From NCBI RefSeq assembly GCF_024623785.1, contig NZ_JANKBZ010000002.1, positions 248,001 to 312,000 of the forward strand: a stretch of 64,000 bases of DNA, given 5' to 3'. The notes under the pieces are model-generated. The model was not told the DNA's origin. It ran no database searches and worked only from the letters and a program-made list of their open reading frames with translations. Below, one piece after another: positions 8,425-16,007 of the stretch. The DNA is from Archangium lipolyticum. GTDB taxonomy: Bacteria > Myxococcota > Myxococcia > Myxococcales > Myxococcaceae. Position 1 is the stretch's first letter. The number at the start of each line of letters is the position of its first letter. The translations under genes were made by a program, and so were the position numbers.

Positions 8425-8441
8425 TGACGGCGGCTCCTTCT
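8402..8441. repeat. 20-bp tandem duplication of the marR RBS/start region
   Basis: Bases 8402-8421 and 8422-8441 match at 16 of 20 positions, sharing a core GACGGCGGCTCCT. Each copy, read on the minus strand, contains a Shine-Dalgarno sequence 9 nt from an ATG. The duplication therefore created the short leader reading frame listed here. Confidence 0.7.
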
Positions 8442-8448
8442 GTCGTTA

Positions 8449-8462
8449 GTGAGGATCCTCAC
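8449..8462. promoter_or_regulatory. Palindromic operator candidate for the MarR regulator
   Basis: GTGAGGATCCTCAC is a perfect 14-bp palindrome centred in the 116-bp region between the divergent marR and efflux-pump genes, with a further matching T/A pair one base outside it. MarR dimers bind palindromes of this size and commonly repress both themselves and the neighbouring pump. Position and symmetry are seen; binding is inferred. Confidence 0.5.
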
Positions 8463-8520
8463 AATGTGCTTCCACAGCATAACGCGGGTGGGGCGCCATG
8501 CCACGGAAGAAGGTTCGCGC

Positions 8521-9969
8521 ATGTCCTGGGTCCAAAGGCGTCCCGAGTACGCCGTCGCCATCGTCTTCGTCTCCTCCATGTTCATGAACATCCTGGACAC
8601 CACCGTGGTGAACGTGGCGTTGCCAGCCATGGCGCACCAGTTCGGCGTGCGGGCCACGGACGCCGAGTGGGTGGTGACGGGCTACCTGATGAGCCTGGCG
8701 GTCTGGATTCCGGCGTCCGGCTGGCTGGGGGACCGTTTTGGCACCAAGCGCACGCTCCTCGCCTCGATCGCCCTGTTCACGCTGGCCTCGGTGCTCTGTG
8801 GGCTGGCCTCCAATCTGACCTTCCTGGTGCTGGCCCGCATCCTCCAGGGGGTGGGGGGAGGGCTGATGTCGCCGGTGGGCACGGCCATGCTCTTCCGGGC
8901 GTTTCCTCCCGAGCGCCGCGCGAACGCCGCGCGGGTGCTCATCATCCCCACCGTGGTGGCGCCCGCGCTCGGGCCGGTACTGGGTGGCTTCCTCGTGGAC
9001 ACGCTGTCCTGGCATTGGGTGTTCCTGGTGAACGTGCCCATCGGCCTCGCCGCCCTGGCTTTCGGAGCCTGGAGCCTGAAGGAGCACCGCGAGCCCTCGG
9101 CGGGCCGCTTCGACCTGGCGGGCTTCCTGCTCGCGGGCGTGGGGCTGTCGCTGCTGCTGTACGCGCTGAGCACCGGGCCGGTGCTCGGCTGGGGGACTCC
9201 GACCGTGGTGGGCTCGGCCGGGGTGGGCGCGCTGGCGGCGGTGGCGTTCGTGTGGAACGAGCTGCGGGTGCGCACGCCCATGCTCAAGCTGCGGTTGCTG
9301 GCGGACCGGCACTTCCGCAACACCAACATCGCCGCGGCGTTCGGCAGCGCGAGCTTCATGGGCCTGCTCTTCCTCATGCCCATCTTCCTGCAGTCCGCCC
9401 GGGGCGAGTCCGCCTTCTCCTCGGGGCTCACCACCTTCCCCGAGGCGCTGGGCGTGCTCGTCTCCTCGCAGCTCGTGGGCAAGCTCTACCCGCGCGTGGG
9501 CCCCCGGCGGCTCATCGCGTTCGGCCTCGCGAGCGTGAGCGTGGTGACCGTGGTCATCGCGCTCGTGGGCCTGACGGCGGACCTCTGGGTGTTGCGCGGG
9601 TTGATGTTCGCCGCGGGCGCGAGCATTGCCTTCCTCTTCATCTCCCAACAGGCGGCGACGTTCGCCCGCGTGTCCAGCGCGGACACGGGCCAGGCCTCGG
9701 CCATCTTCAACACCCAGCGGCAGGTGGCCTCCATGCTCGGCGTGGCGCTCCTGGCCACCCTGCTGTCGGTACGCCTGGGCGCGGGGGGCGTGCAGCCGGG
9801 TCCCCAGGCCATCGAGGCCTTCCGGCTCGCCTTCCTCGTCTCGGCGCTCCTGGCCCTGGGTGGCGTGGGGGCCGGGCTCGCCATCCGGGACGAGGACGCC
9901 GCCTCGACGATGCGCGGCGGGCGGGGCAGGGCGATCTCCAGCGAGGCCGCGCAGGCCGCCATGCACTGA
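8521..9969 (+). CDS. DHA2-family MFS drug efflux transporter
   Basis: A 482-residue integral membrane protein with about 14 predicted transmembrane helices. The first helix holds the DHA2 signature NILDTTVVNVALP; the loop after helix 2 has motif A (GWLGDRFGTKR); a motif-C-like glycine/proline run (VVAPALGPVLGGFLVD) lies in helix 5. EmrB/QacA-type members export drugs by proton antiport in the inner membrane. The start at 8521 follows GGAAGAAGG; a longer frame would include the operator region. Divergent to a MarR repressor, so expression is probably substrate-induced. Confidence 0.9.
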   Translation: MSWVQRRPEYAVAIVFVSSMFMNILDTTVVNVALPAMAHQFGVRATDAEWVVTGYLMSLAVWIPASGWLGDRFGTKRTLLASIALFTLASVLCGLASNLTFLVLARILQGVGGGLMSPVGTAMLFRAFPPERRANAARVLIIPTVVAPALGPVLGGFLVDTLSWHWVFLVNVPIGLAALAFGAWSLKEHREPSAGRFDLAGFLLAGVGLSLLLYALSTGPVLGWGTPTVVGSAGVGALAAVAFVWNELRVRTPMLKLRLLADRHFRNTNIAAAFGSASFMGLLFLMPIFLQSARGESAFSSGLTTFPEALGVLVSSQLVGKLYPRVGPRRLIAFGLASVSVVTVVIALVGLTADLWVLRGLMFAAGASIAFLFISQQAATFARVSSADTGQASAIFNTQRQVASMLGVALLATLLSVRLGAGGVQPGPQAIEAFRLAFLVSALLALGGVGAGLAIRDEDAASTMRGGRGRAISSEAAQAAMH

Positions 9970-10053
9970 GCGGGGGCTTGATGGGCGAGGGGAGGGGCGT
10001 GCGACACTGCTCCTCCCGGCCAGACGCCGGACACTCGAGGAGTCATTCGCGGC

Positions 10054-10338
10054 ATGGCCAGGAGCGTGGGAAGCAGGATCCTCAGGACGATCGCCCTCAT
10101 CGGTGGCGTGCTCATCCTCGCCATCGTGGTGCTGACGGCGGGCTCGACCCTGATGCCCGGGACGAAGGTCCGAATGCTGTTCGGGGCGTCGCCCGATGCG
10201 TTGGCGGGCAACGGCGATGCCTCGTCCCCGAAGCCCATCACTCGCAAGTCCCTGCGAGAGTTCGCGGACAACGCGGGGATCGGCACCGGGGCTGACGCAG
10301 GGACAGACGCGGGAACCCTGGCGAGCGACGGGCGATGA
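10054..10338 (+). CDS. Small single-pass membrane protein, unknown
   Basis: A 94-residue protein with one hydrophobic segment (about residues 12-33: IALIGGVLILAIVVLTAGSTL) followed by a polar tail rich in Ala, Gly and Asp. I recognise no family. It is preceded by GAGGAG and its stop overlaps the start of the next gene as ATGA, so the two are probably translationally coupled and may function together at the membrane. Confidence 0.6.
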   Translation: MARSVGSRILRTIALIGGVLILAIVVLTAGSTLMPGTKVRMLFGASPDALAGNGDASSPKPITRKSLREFADNAGIGTGADAGTDAGTLASDGR

Positions 10339-11150
10339 CGTTCCAGGAGCTCCTGGCGGACACGGCGCTGTCGTTCGTCGTGCTGGGCGCCGCGTTCTGG
10401 CCCCTGGAGCGGGCGTTCTCCGCGCGCGCCGGCCAGCGCCTCCTGCGCCCGGCCTGGGGGGTGGATTTCGCCTTCTTCCTTGGTCAGTACTTCGTGTGGG
10501 GGCCGCTTTCGGTGCTGGCGATCATGGCCGCCCGGCCGCTCCTGCATCCCGAGGCGTTGGCGGGCCTGAGAGCGGCGGTGGCCCTCCAGCCCACCTGGCT
10601 CCAGGTCGTCGAGGCAACGGTGCTCTGCGATCTCTGCGTGTATGGCTGGCACCGCCTGTGCCATCAGGTGGACTGGCTCTGGCGCTTCCACGCCGTGCAC
10701 CACTCGGCGGAGCACCTGGACTGGATGGCGGCGCACCGCGAGCACCCGCTGGATGGGTTCACCACGCAGCTGGTGTGCAACCTGCCCGCCTTCGTGCTGG
10801 GCATCCCCCTGGGAACGTTGGCCATGGTGGCGGCCTTCCGGGGGATGTGGGCCATCTTCATCCACTCCAATGTGCGGCTCCCGCTGGGCCCGCTGGGCTT
10901 CCTCTTCGGCGCGCCGGAGCTGCACCACTGGCATCACGCGCGCGTCGAGCGGACCCGGCACAACTTCGCCAACCTCGCTCCGTACATGGACTGGCTCTTC
11001 GGCACCTACCACCGGCCGGTGGGCGAGGAGCGGTGGGCGCTCGGGCTCGCCGAGCCCTTCCCCCGTGGCTACCTGGCGCAGCTCTTCGTTCCCCTGCGCG
11101 ACGTCGTGCTCCCCGGACGGAAGGCCCAGGGGAGCACGCAGCCGTCCTGA
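10335..11150 (+). CDS. Sterol desaturase / fatty acid hydroxylase family protein
   Basis: A 271-residue membrane di-iron enzyme. All three histidine boxes are present: HRLCH (106-110), HAVHH (119-123) and HHWHH (197-201), between hydrophobic segments. Family members hydroxylate or desaturate lipids (sterols, carotenoids, fatty acids) using O2; myxobacteria make sterols and unusual lipids, but the substrate here is not indicated. Translation is probably coupled to the upstream small membrane protein through a 4-bp overlap. Confidence 0.88.
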   Translation: MTFQELLADTALSFVVLGAAFWPLERAFSARAGQRLLRPAWGVDFAFFLGQYFVWGPLSVLAIMAARPLLHPEALAGLRAAVALQPTWLQVVEATVLCDLCVYGWHRLCHQVDWLWRFHAVHHSAEHLDWMAAHREHPLDGFTTQLVCNLPAFVLGIPLGTLAMVAAFRGMWAIFIHSNVRLPLGPLGFLFGAPELHHWHHARVERTRHNFANLAPYMDWLFGTYHRPVGEERWALGLAEPFPRGYLAQLFVPLRDVVLPGRKAQGSTQPS

Positions 11151-11165
11151 GGGCCGGGCTCCGGG

Positions 11166-12356
11166 TCAGAGCATGGTGGTGTTGGCGTCCACTCCGAGCA
11201 GCACGCTGCCGATGGTCTCCAGGGTGGGCTGGGCCACCATGGCGTGCTGGGTGGCCACGTGGACGTCGCGCAGGCAGCGCTGCAAGGGGCTGGCGCGGTA
11301 GACGGACGCGCCCCCCGCCACTTCGTACATCCGGTCCACCACGCGCGCGGAGCTCCGCGCGGCGTGGGTGTAGGCCAGCCGCAGCTCCGCCTTGTGGCGC
11401 AGGGACACCTCGCGGCGCGTGGCGGCCTCGAAGGTGGTGTGCACGGTCTCCATCAGGAAGGCGCGCGCGGAGCGCAGGGTGGCCTCGGCCTCGGCCACCG
11501 CTTCCTGCACCGCGGGCCGGCTGGCCACCGAATGACGGCCCAGGGGCATGATCTTCTTCTGGGGCGCCAGCGCCGTCAGCTCGTCGATGGCGCGGCGGGC
11601 GATGCCGAGCGCGACGGCCGGGATGCCCACCCCCAGCAGCCCGAAGGCGGGGAAGGCGTAGAGCGGCCGGTCGACACGCGGACGCTCGGTGACGAGCGAC
11701 GTGCTCATCTCCGTGGGCACGAAGAGATCCTTCACCTCGATGTCGCCACTGCCCGTGCCGCACAGGCCCGCGGCGTGCCAGGTGTCGTGGAGCGTCGCGC
11801 CCTCGCGCGGGAAGAAGAGCTGGCGTACCTCGGGCATCCCCCCCTCGCGCAGCACGGGGCTTCCGCCCTTCGTCACCAGCGCTCCTCCGGTCAGCCAGTG
11901 GCAGTTCTGGCTGCCACTCGCCCAGGGCCAGCGCCCGGTGAGGCGATAGCCGCCCTCGACGAGCTCGGCGCGCCCGATGGGCGCGGCCACCCCTCCGGTG
12001 ATGACTTCCGGGTTGCCGAAGATGGTGCGCGCCGACGGCTCGGGCAGCCAGGCCGAGCACATGGAGGTGAGGGCGCCGATCATCACGCACCAGCCCGTCG
12101 AACCATCCGCCCGGGCGAGTGTCTCGACGGCCTCGATGACCAGGGCGGGGTGGAGCTCGAAGCCACCGTAGGCCTCGGGCACCACCATGCGGAAGAGCCC
12201 GGCCCCGGCCAGCTCGCGGGCGAGATCGGCCGGCAGCTGGCGGGCGGATTCGATCTCCTCGGAGCGGGTCGCGATCCGGGGAGCGAATTGACGGGCGGCC
12301 GTGAGCACCGGGTGCTCGTCACGGGTCTTCAGCGCGGAGGTCGAGGAGAGGGTCAT
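11166..12356 (-). CDS. Acyl-CoA dehydrogenase-fold flavoprotein
   Basis: A 396-residue protein of the acyl-CoA dehydrogenase superfamily: an N-terminal helical domain with [21 protein letters not shown], a central beta domain with [15 protein letters not shown], and a C-terminal helical bundle. The pattern (WCVMIGALT in place of the usual E-rich ACAD segments) is closer to the HpaH/naphthocyclinone-type flavin-dependent monooxygenases than to true acyl-CoA dehydrogenases, as the canonical catalytic Glu region is not obvious. Probably FMN/FAD-dependent and cytosolic. Convergent with the hydroxylase gene; pheA is upstream on the same strand. Confidence 0.8.
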   Translation of the reverse strand: MTLSSTSALKTRDEHPVLTAARQFAPRIATRSEEIESARQLPADLARELAGAGLFRMVVPEAYGGFELHPALVIEAVETLARADGSTGWCVMIGALTSMCSAWLPEPSARTIFGNPEVITGGVAAPIGRAELVEGGYRLTGRWPWASGSQNCHWLTGGALVTKGGSPVLREGGMPEVRQLFFPREGATLHDTWHAAGLCGTGSGDIEVKDLFVPTEMSTSLVTERPRVDRPLYAFPAFGLLGVGIPAVALGIARRAIDELTALAPQKKIMPLGRHSVASRPAVQEAVAEAEATLRSARAFLMETVHTTFEAATRREVSLRHKAELRLAYTHAARSSARVVDRMYEVAGGASVYRASPLQRCLRDVHVATQHAMVAQPTLETIGSVLLGVDANTTML

Positions 12357-12419
12357 GGCGGGAGCGTACGGGGACTGATGCCCGACCCGCCAGTACGTCC
12401 GGGTTGCTTGACCGGGGTG

Positions 12420-13268
12420 CTACTTCGACGCCGCCGGGGCGGGCGGACGGTAGCGGGGGTAGGAGCCGAAGACCTTGAAGAAGGTGGTCTGCTGCCGCAG
12501 CCGCTGGAGGGCGGCGGCCACGTGGGGCTCCAGGCGATGCCCCTCGATGTCCGCCAGGAAGATGTACTCGCCGAGCAGCTCCTTGGCCGGGCGCGACTCG
12601 AGCCGGGTCATGTTGATGCGGGCCTCGGCGAGCACCAGCAGGGCATCGAGCAGGGAGCCCGCCCGGTTCTCGGGCATGGCGAAGCACAGCGAGGTGCGAT
12701 CGCTCCCGGTGGGGGCCGCGTCCTCGGCGCCGAGCAGGATGAAGCGGGTCTGGTTGTTGGGGTGGTCCTGGATGTCGTGGGCGAGGGTCGCCGCGGACTG
12801 GAGCTCGATGGCGCGGCGGGTCGAGATGGCGGCGGCCGGCCGCGCGTCGGCCAGCGCATCCGTGAGGGCCGCGGCGTTGCTGAGGGCGGCGACGATGGAG
12901 ACGCCGGGCAGGCAGCGCTCGACGAAGCGGCGGCTCTGGCCGAGTGCCTGCGGGTGGGCGTGGAGCACCCGCACCTCGTCGAGTTGCAGCCCCGGGCGCA
13001 CCGCGAGCATGTGGCGCACGGGCAGGACGAGCTCGCTGCGGATTTGAAGGGCCGTCTCCCGGATGAGCAGATCCAACGTGGTGGTGACGGCGCCCTCCAG
13101 CGAGTTCTCCAGGGGGAGCACGCAGGAGGACGCGGCGCCGGTCTCCACCGCGGTGACGACGGCCGGGAGACTGGCGAGCGGGAGGAGATGGGCCTCGGAG
13201 CGCCCCCAGGCGAGCGCGGCCTCCTCACTGAAGGTTCCGGGCGGACCGAGGTAGGCGATCGTCTCCAT
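12420..13268 (-). CDS. pheA: Prephenate dehydratase
   Basis: A 282-residue stand-alone prephenate dehydratase, converting prephenate to phenylpyruvate in phenylalanine synthesis. The catalytic domain spans about 3-185 and contains YLGPPGTFSEEAA, LPLENSLEGAV and the TRF motif (174-176). An ACT domain follows with the phenylalanine-binding ESRP motif (224-227), so feedback inhibition by Phe is expected. Length and domain order are normal. No chorismate mutase domain is fused to it. Confidence 0.95.
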   Translation of the reverse strand: METIAYLGPPGTFSEEAALAWGRSEAHLLPLASLPAVVTAVETGAASSCVLPLENSLEGAVTTTLDLLIRETALQIRSELVLPVRHMLAVRPGLQLDEVRVLHAHPQALGQSRRFVERCLPGVSIVAALSNAAALTDALADARPAAAISTRRAIELQSAATLAHDIQDHPNNQTRFILLGAEDAAPTGSDRTSLCFAMPENRAGSLLDALLVLAEARINMTRLESRPAKELLGEYIFLADIEGHRLEPHVAAALQRLRQQTTFFKVFGSYPRYRPPAPAASK

Positions 13269-13310
13269 GGGCGCGTTCTACAACACCTCGAGCCCTCGTG
13301 GCCTTCGCAG

Positions 13311-14699
13311 TCAAGCCGCCTTCTTGTTCCCCCGGACCAGGGGGTGGCGCGGCTCCTGTCCGCGCAGCTGCCGCAGCTCCTCGCGGGCGATGCCCAGGCC
13401 GCCTCCGGCCAGGGCCCTCAGCCACGACTGGCCCGTCTCCTTCGCGATGAACTGACGCATCTGGCGCTGGTCCTGGAGCAGGGGTGTCAGCAGCGTCGGG
13501 TCGTTGAAGTTCTCCGCGAAGGCGTTGGCCAGCCGCTGCGCCCCGCTGTGGTTGTCGAAACGGCCATCACTGCCGTACTGGGCGATGAGCAGCTCCCGCC
13601 CGGCGGCGGTGATGGGCTCCAGCAGCAGGTTGTTGAAGGTGTAGGTGGCGTGGCCGTGGCGCCAGTAGAAGCGCTCGAAGGTGTCCGTCATCCAGTCCGC
13701 GTCGAAGGGCCGTTCCCGGTGGGCGATGATGCACTCGACGAGGTTGCGCGCCATCTTGTTGCCGTTGTTGGCACCCTGGCCGCCGATGGGATCCAACGAC
13801 ATGGCGGTGTCCCCCAGCGGCATCACCAGCCGGCCCGAGGGCAGCCGCCCCACCGGCTTGCGCACGGCGGGCGCGAACTTCCCCACCAGCCAGCCGTTGG
13901 GATCCGAGACGCGCGCGTCCTTCAGCCACTCGTAGTCCCACGGCATCAGGTCGCGGACGACCTTCTTGCCGATGTCCAGCACCTGCTCGGCGCTCCGGGC
14001 CTCCTGGAAGCGGTCCATCGGCCCACCGGGCCGGGCCTCGAAGAGGAGGCACCAGCTGGCACCGGCATCCTTGTGGAAGTAGGGCACCCAGAAGGTCTCG
14101 CCCGCGGGGGCCAGCAGGTTGAGCTTCACCGGCAGCATGGGAATGCCGTCGAAACCCAGCTTCGGCCCCTGCACGCACACCATGGACAGGTGGCGCTGGG
14201 GCTTGTCGTAGACGCTGCGCTCGGCATCGCGCTCGAAGAGACGGCACAACTCGGCGCGCCCGGCGGCCACCACGGTGAGGTCGTGCGCGGCGGCGATCTC
14301 GTCCAGGCGCCGCACCGTGACGGATTCGATCTCCACCTTGCCGCCGCGCGCCACCAGCTCGTTCATCCACTGGTGGCTCTGCAGGCGCAGGTCGATGGCC
14401 AGGAAGGGTCTGCGCAAGCGGCCGGCGAGGGTCAGCATCCGGTTGCCCAGCATCGGACAGAAGGTGATGTGGAAGCCGTCACCCCACGGTGCGTCATCGA
14501 CCCAGGAGTTGAGGTCGAGCTCGTACTCGAGCCGCAGTGAGAGATCGAAGCGCGTCGCGGTTCCCGTGGGCCGGCTCTCGTTCAGCCACTGCTCGGGCGT
14601 CTTGTCCGAGTAGAGCGTCACCTGGTAGCCCGCCTTCAGCAGCGAGTGCGCCGCCAGGAGACCCGCCTGCCCGGCACCAATGATGGCAATGCTTCGCAT
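13311..14699 (-). CDS. StyA-like FAD-dependent monooxygenase
   Basis: A 462-residue flavoprotein. A dinucleotide fold opens at the start (IAIIGAGQAGLLAAHSLL), and the protein carries PTGTATRFDLSLRLEYE, VVAAGRAELCRLFERD and the second FAD motif GDTAMSLDPIGGQGANNG, as in styrene/indole monooxygenase oxygenase subunits. StyA enzymes epoxidise styrene or oxidise indole using FADH2 from a partner reductase (StyB); no reductase gene is in the window. AGGAGGGGAGTC precedes ATG 14699, which decides the start over an upstream in-frame ATG. A palindromic AT-rich site (14811-14835) lies upstream and may control it. Confidence 0.82.
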   Translation of the reverse strand: MRSIAIIGAGQAGLLAAHSLLKAGYQVTLYSDKTPEQWLNESRPTGTATRFDLSLRLEYELDLNSWVDDAPWGDGFHITFCPMLGNRMLTLAGRLRRPFLAIDLRLQSHQWMNELVARGGKVEIESVTVRRLDEIAAAHDLTVVAAGRAELCRLFERDAERSVYDKPQRHLSMVCVQGPKLGFDGIPMLPVKLNLLAPAGETFWVPYFHKDAGASWCLLFEARPGGPMDRFQEARSAEQVLDIGKKVVRDLMPWDYEWLKDARVSDPNGWLVGKFAPAVRKPVGRLPSGRLVMPLGDTAMSLDPIGGQGANNGNKMARNLVECIIAHRERPFDADWMTDTFERFYWRHGHATYTFNNLLLEPITAAGRELLIAQYGSDGRFDNHSGAQRLANAFAENFNDPTLLTPLLQDQRQMRQFIAKETGQSWLRALAGGGLGIAREELRQLRGQEPRHPLVRGNKKAA

Positions 14700-15042
14700 G
14701 ACTCCCCTCCTGCCTCGTGGGTGTTTCACCTGGAATGTGCAACGGCTGTGCCCGTCCTCCTCGGGGAGCCAATTCCTGGCACGAATGGCTCCAATATACC
14801 TTCTGGAACGGTAAAAGCGGATTTTACAGTAAAATTCGCACTATCCGGAGAGTCGGTGTTGGGCGGAAGACGTGACGTACGGCCTCCTGTTCACCAGGAG
14901 TACGACTCCGGCGCGTTTCATCTTTGACCCATGGGGTGGTGGTGACTCGGCGAGCGCTTGCCCGCTTGCTCGTCGGTCGCGGGTGCTCCCGGGGCCCGGG
15001 CCCGGTCCATCTGGGGGTGGAATGACCCAGGGCGGCGGGTGC
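14700..15042. other. Intergenic region upstream of the StyA-like gene
   Basis: A 343-bp stretch between two minus-strand genes with no convincing coding frame. Its left half is unusually AT-rich for this genome and holds the palindromic site at 14811-14835 and, on the minus strand, a TATATT hexamer (about 14793-14798) that could serve as a -10 box. The right half is GC-rich with a CCCGGGGCCCGGGCCCGG-like tract but no clear terminator. Confidence 0.5.
14811..14835. promoter_or_regulatory. AT-rich palindrome array, operator candidate
   Basis: ATTTTACAGTAAAAT (14821-14835) is a perfect palindrome with 7-bp arms around one base. The half-site GTAAAA occurs again at 14811-14816, so three alternating half-sites (GTAAAA, TTTTAC, GTAAAA) lie within 25 bp, about 112 bp upstream of the StyA-like start and next to a possible -10 box. 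This resembles a TetR-type or similar repressor operator. No adjacent regulator gene is evident. Confidence 0.5.
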
Positions 15043-15882
15043 CTACTCCCGAGCGGCGCCGGGCGTGGGGCCCGGTAGGATCTCCCGGAGGCACCCGGAG
15101 ATGTCCCCGCGCCAGCTCCACTGCTGGGGATAGCCGAGTGACACCTCCTCGAAGCGCACCCCGTCACGCCACAGCGTGGCGGGCATGTGGAGGTGGCCGC
15201 TGACGACGACCTCGGCCCGGAAGCGCTGGTGCCAGTCCTCCGTCTTCTTCGTCCCGCACCAGATGGAGAAGCGCGGGATGCGCGGCAGCCGCACGTGCTC
15301 GTAGCGCAGCGGGAAGTGGTTGATGAGGATGGTGGAGCAGTCCGCTGGCAGGTTCTCCAGCCGGGCGAGCGCCTGCTCCACCCGCGCCGCGCACCAGGCG
15401 GACCGTGAGGGGTACGGATCCGGGTGCAGCACCGCCTCGTCGGTGCACAGCACGTGCGACTCCAGGGCCCACTCGATGGCGCTCTGCTCGGAGACGTGGT
15501 CCGGGCGGAAGGAGTAGTCGTAGAGCAGGAAGAGTGGCACCAGCACCCGGTGCGGGCCCTCGCCCGGCCAGCGAGGGTAGGGGTCTTCCGGGGTGAGCAC
15601 GCCGTAGGAGCGGCAGTGCTCCACGAGCTGCTGGTAGCGGGCCTCGCCGCGCAACGCGGGCTGCTCGCGCGTCAGCGTCCACAGCTCGTGGTTGCCGGGC
15701 ACCCAGATGACCTTGCCGAAGCGCGCCGTCAGCGTGCGCCAGGCGAAGTCCATGTGCTCCATCAGCTCCCCCACGTCCCCGGCCACGATGAGCCAGTCCT
15801 CGGGGTGGGGGGCGATTGATTCGAGCGCTTGCCGGTTCTGCTCGTAGCGCAGATGGAGGTCACTGAGGGCGTAGAGCTTCAT
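15043..15882 (-). CDS. Calcineurin-like metallophosphoesterase
   Basis: A 279-residue metallophosphoesterase with the full set of metal-binding motifs: SDLHLRYE (D8, H10), AGDVGE, GNHEL, INHFPL and SGHLHMP. Such enzymes use a di-metal centre to hydrolyse phosphomono- or diesters in the cytosol. It resembles the subgroup often found beside phosphopantetheinyl transferases, though none is present here. Substrate unknown. Upstream it faces the tandem-helicase gene across a 125-bp divergent gap. Confidence 0.88.
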   Translation of the reverse strand: MKLYALSDLHLRYEQNRQALESIAPHPEDWLIVAGDVGELMEHMDFAWRTLTARFGKVIWVPGNHELWTLTREQPALRGEARYQQLVEHCRSYGVLTPEDPYPRWPGEGPHRVLVPLFLLYDYSFRPDHVSEQSAIEWALESHVLCTDEAVLHPDPYPSRSAWCAARVEQALARLENLPADCSTILINHFPLRYEHVRLPRIPRFSIWCGTKKTEDWHQRFRAEVVVSGHLHMPATLWRDGVRFEEVSLGYPQQWSWRGDISGCLREILPGPTPGAARE

Positions 15883-16007
15883 GGTGGGGGGCGTGGACCG
15901 TCTACCTTACTGGACTCCCGACCCGTCCTGGTGTTTCGCCGAAGCCCGCCTGCTTTTCCTCCGCGCCGCCTCAGGGCACCATGTGTGCCTCCGGTACGGC
16001 CCTTCGA

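Noticed and set aside
11244-14540. A 1098-codon plus-strand open frame
   Set aside because: It is antisense to the ACAD, pheA and StyA-like genes and is His/Gly/Gln/Arg-rich without any motif; a shadow of high GC.
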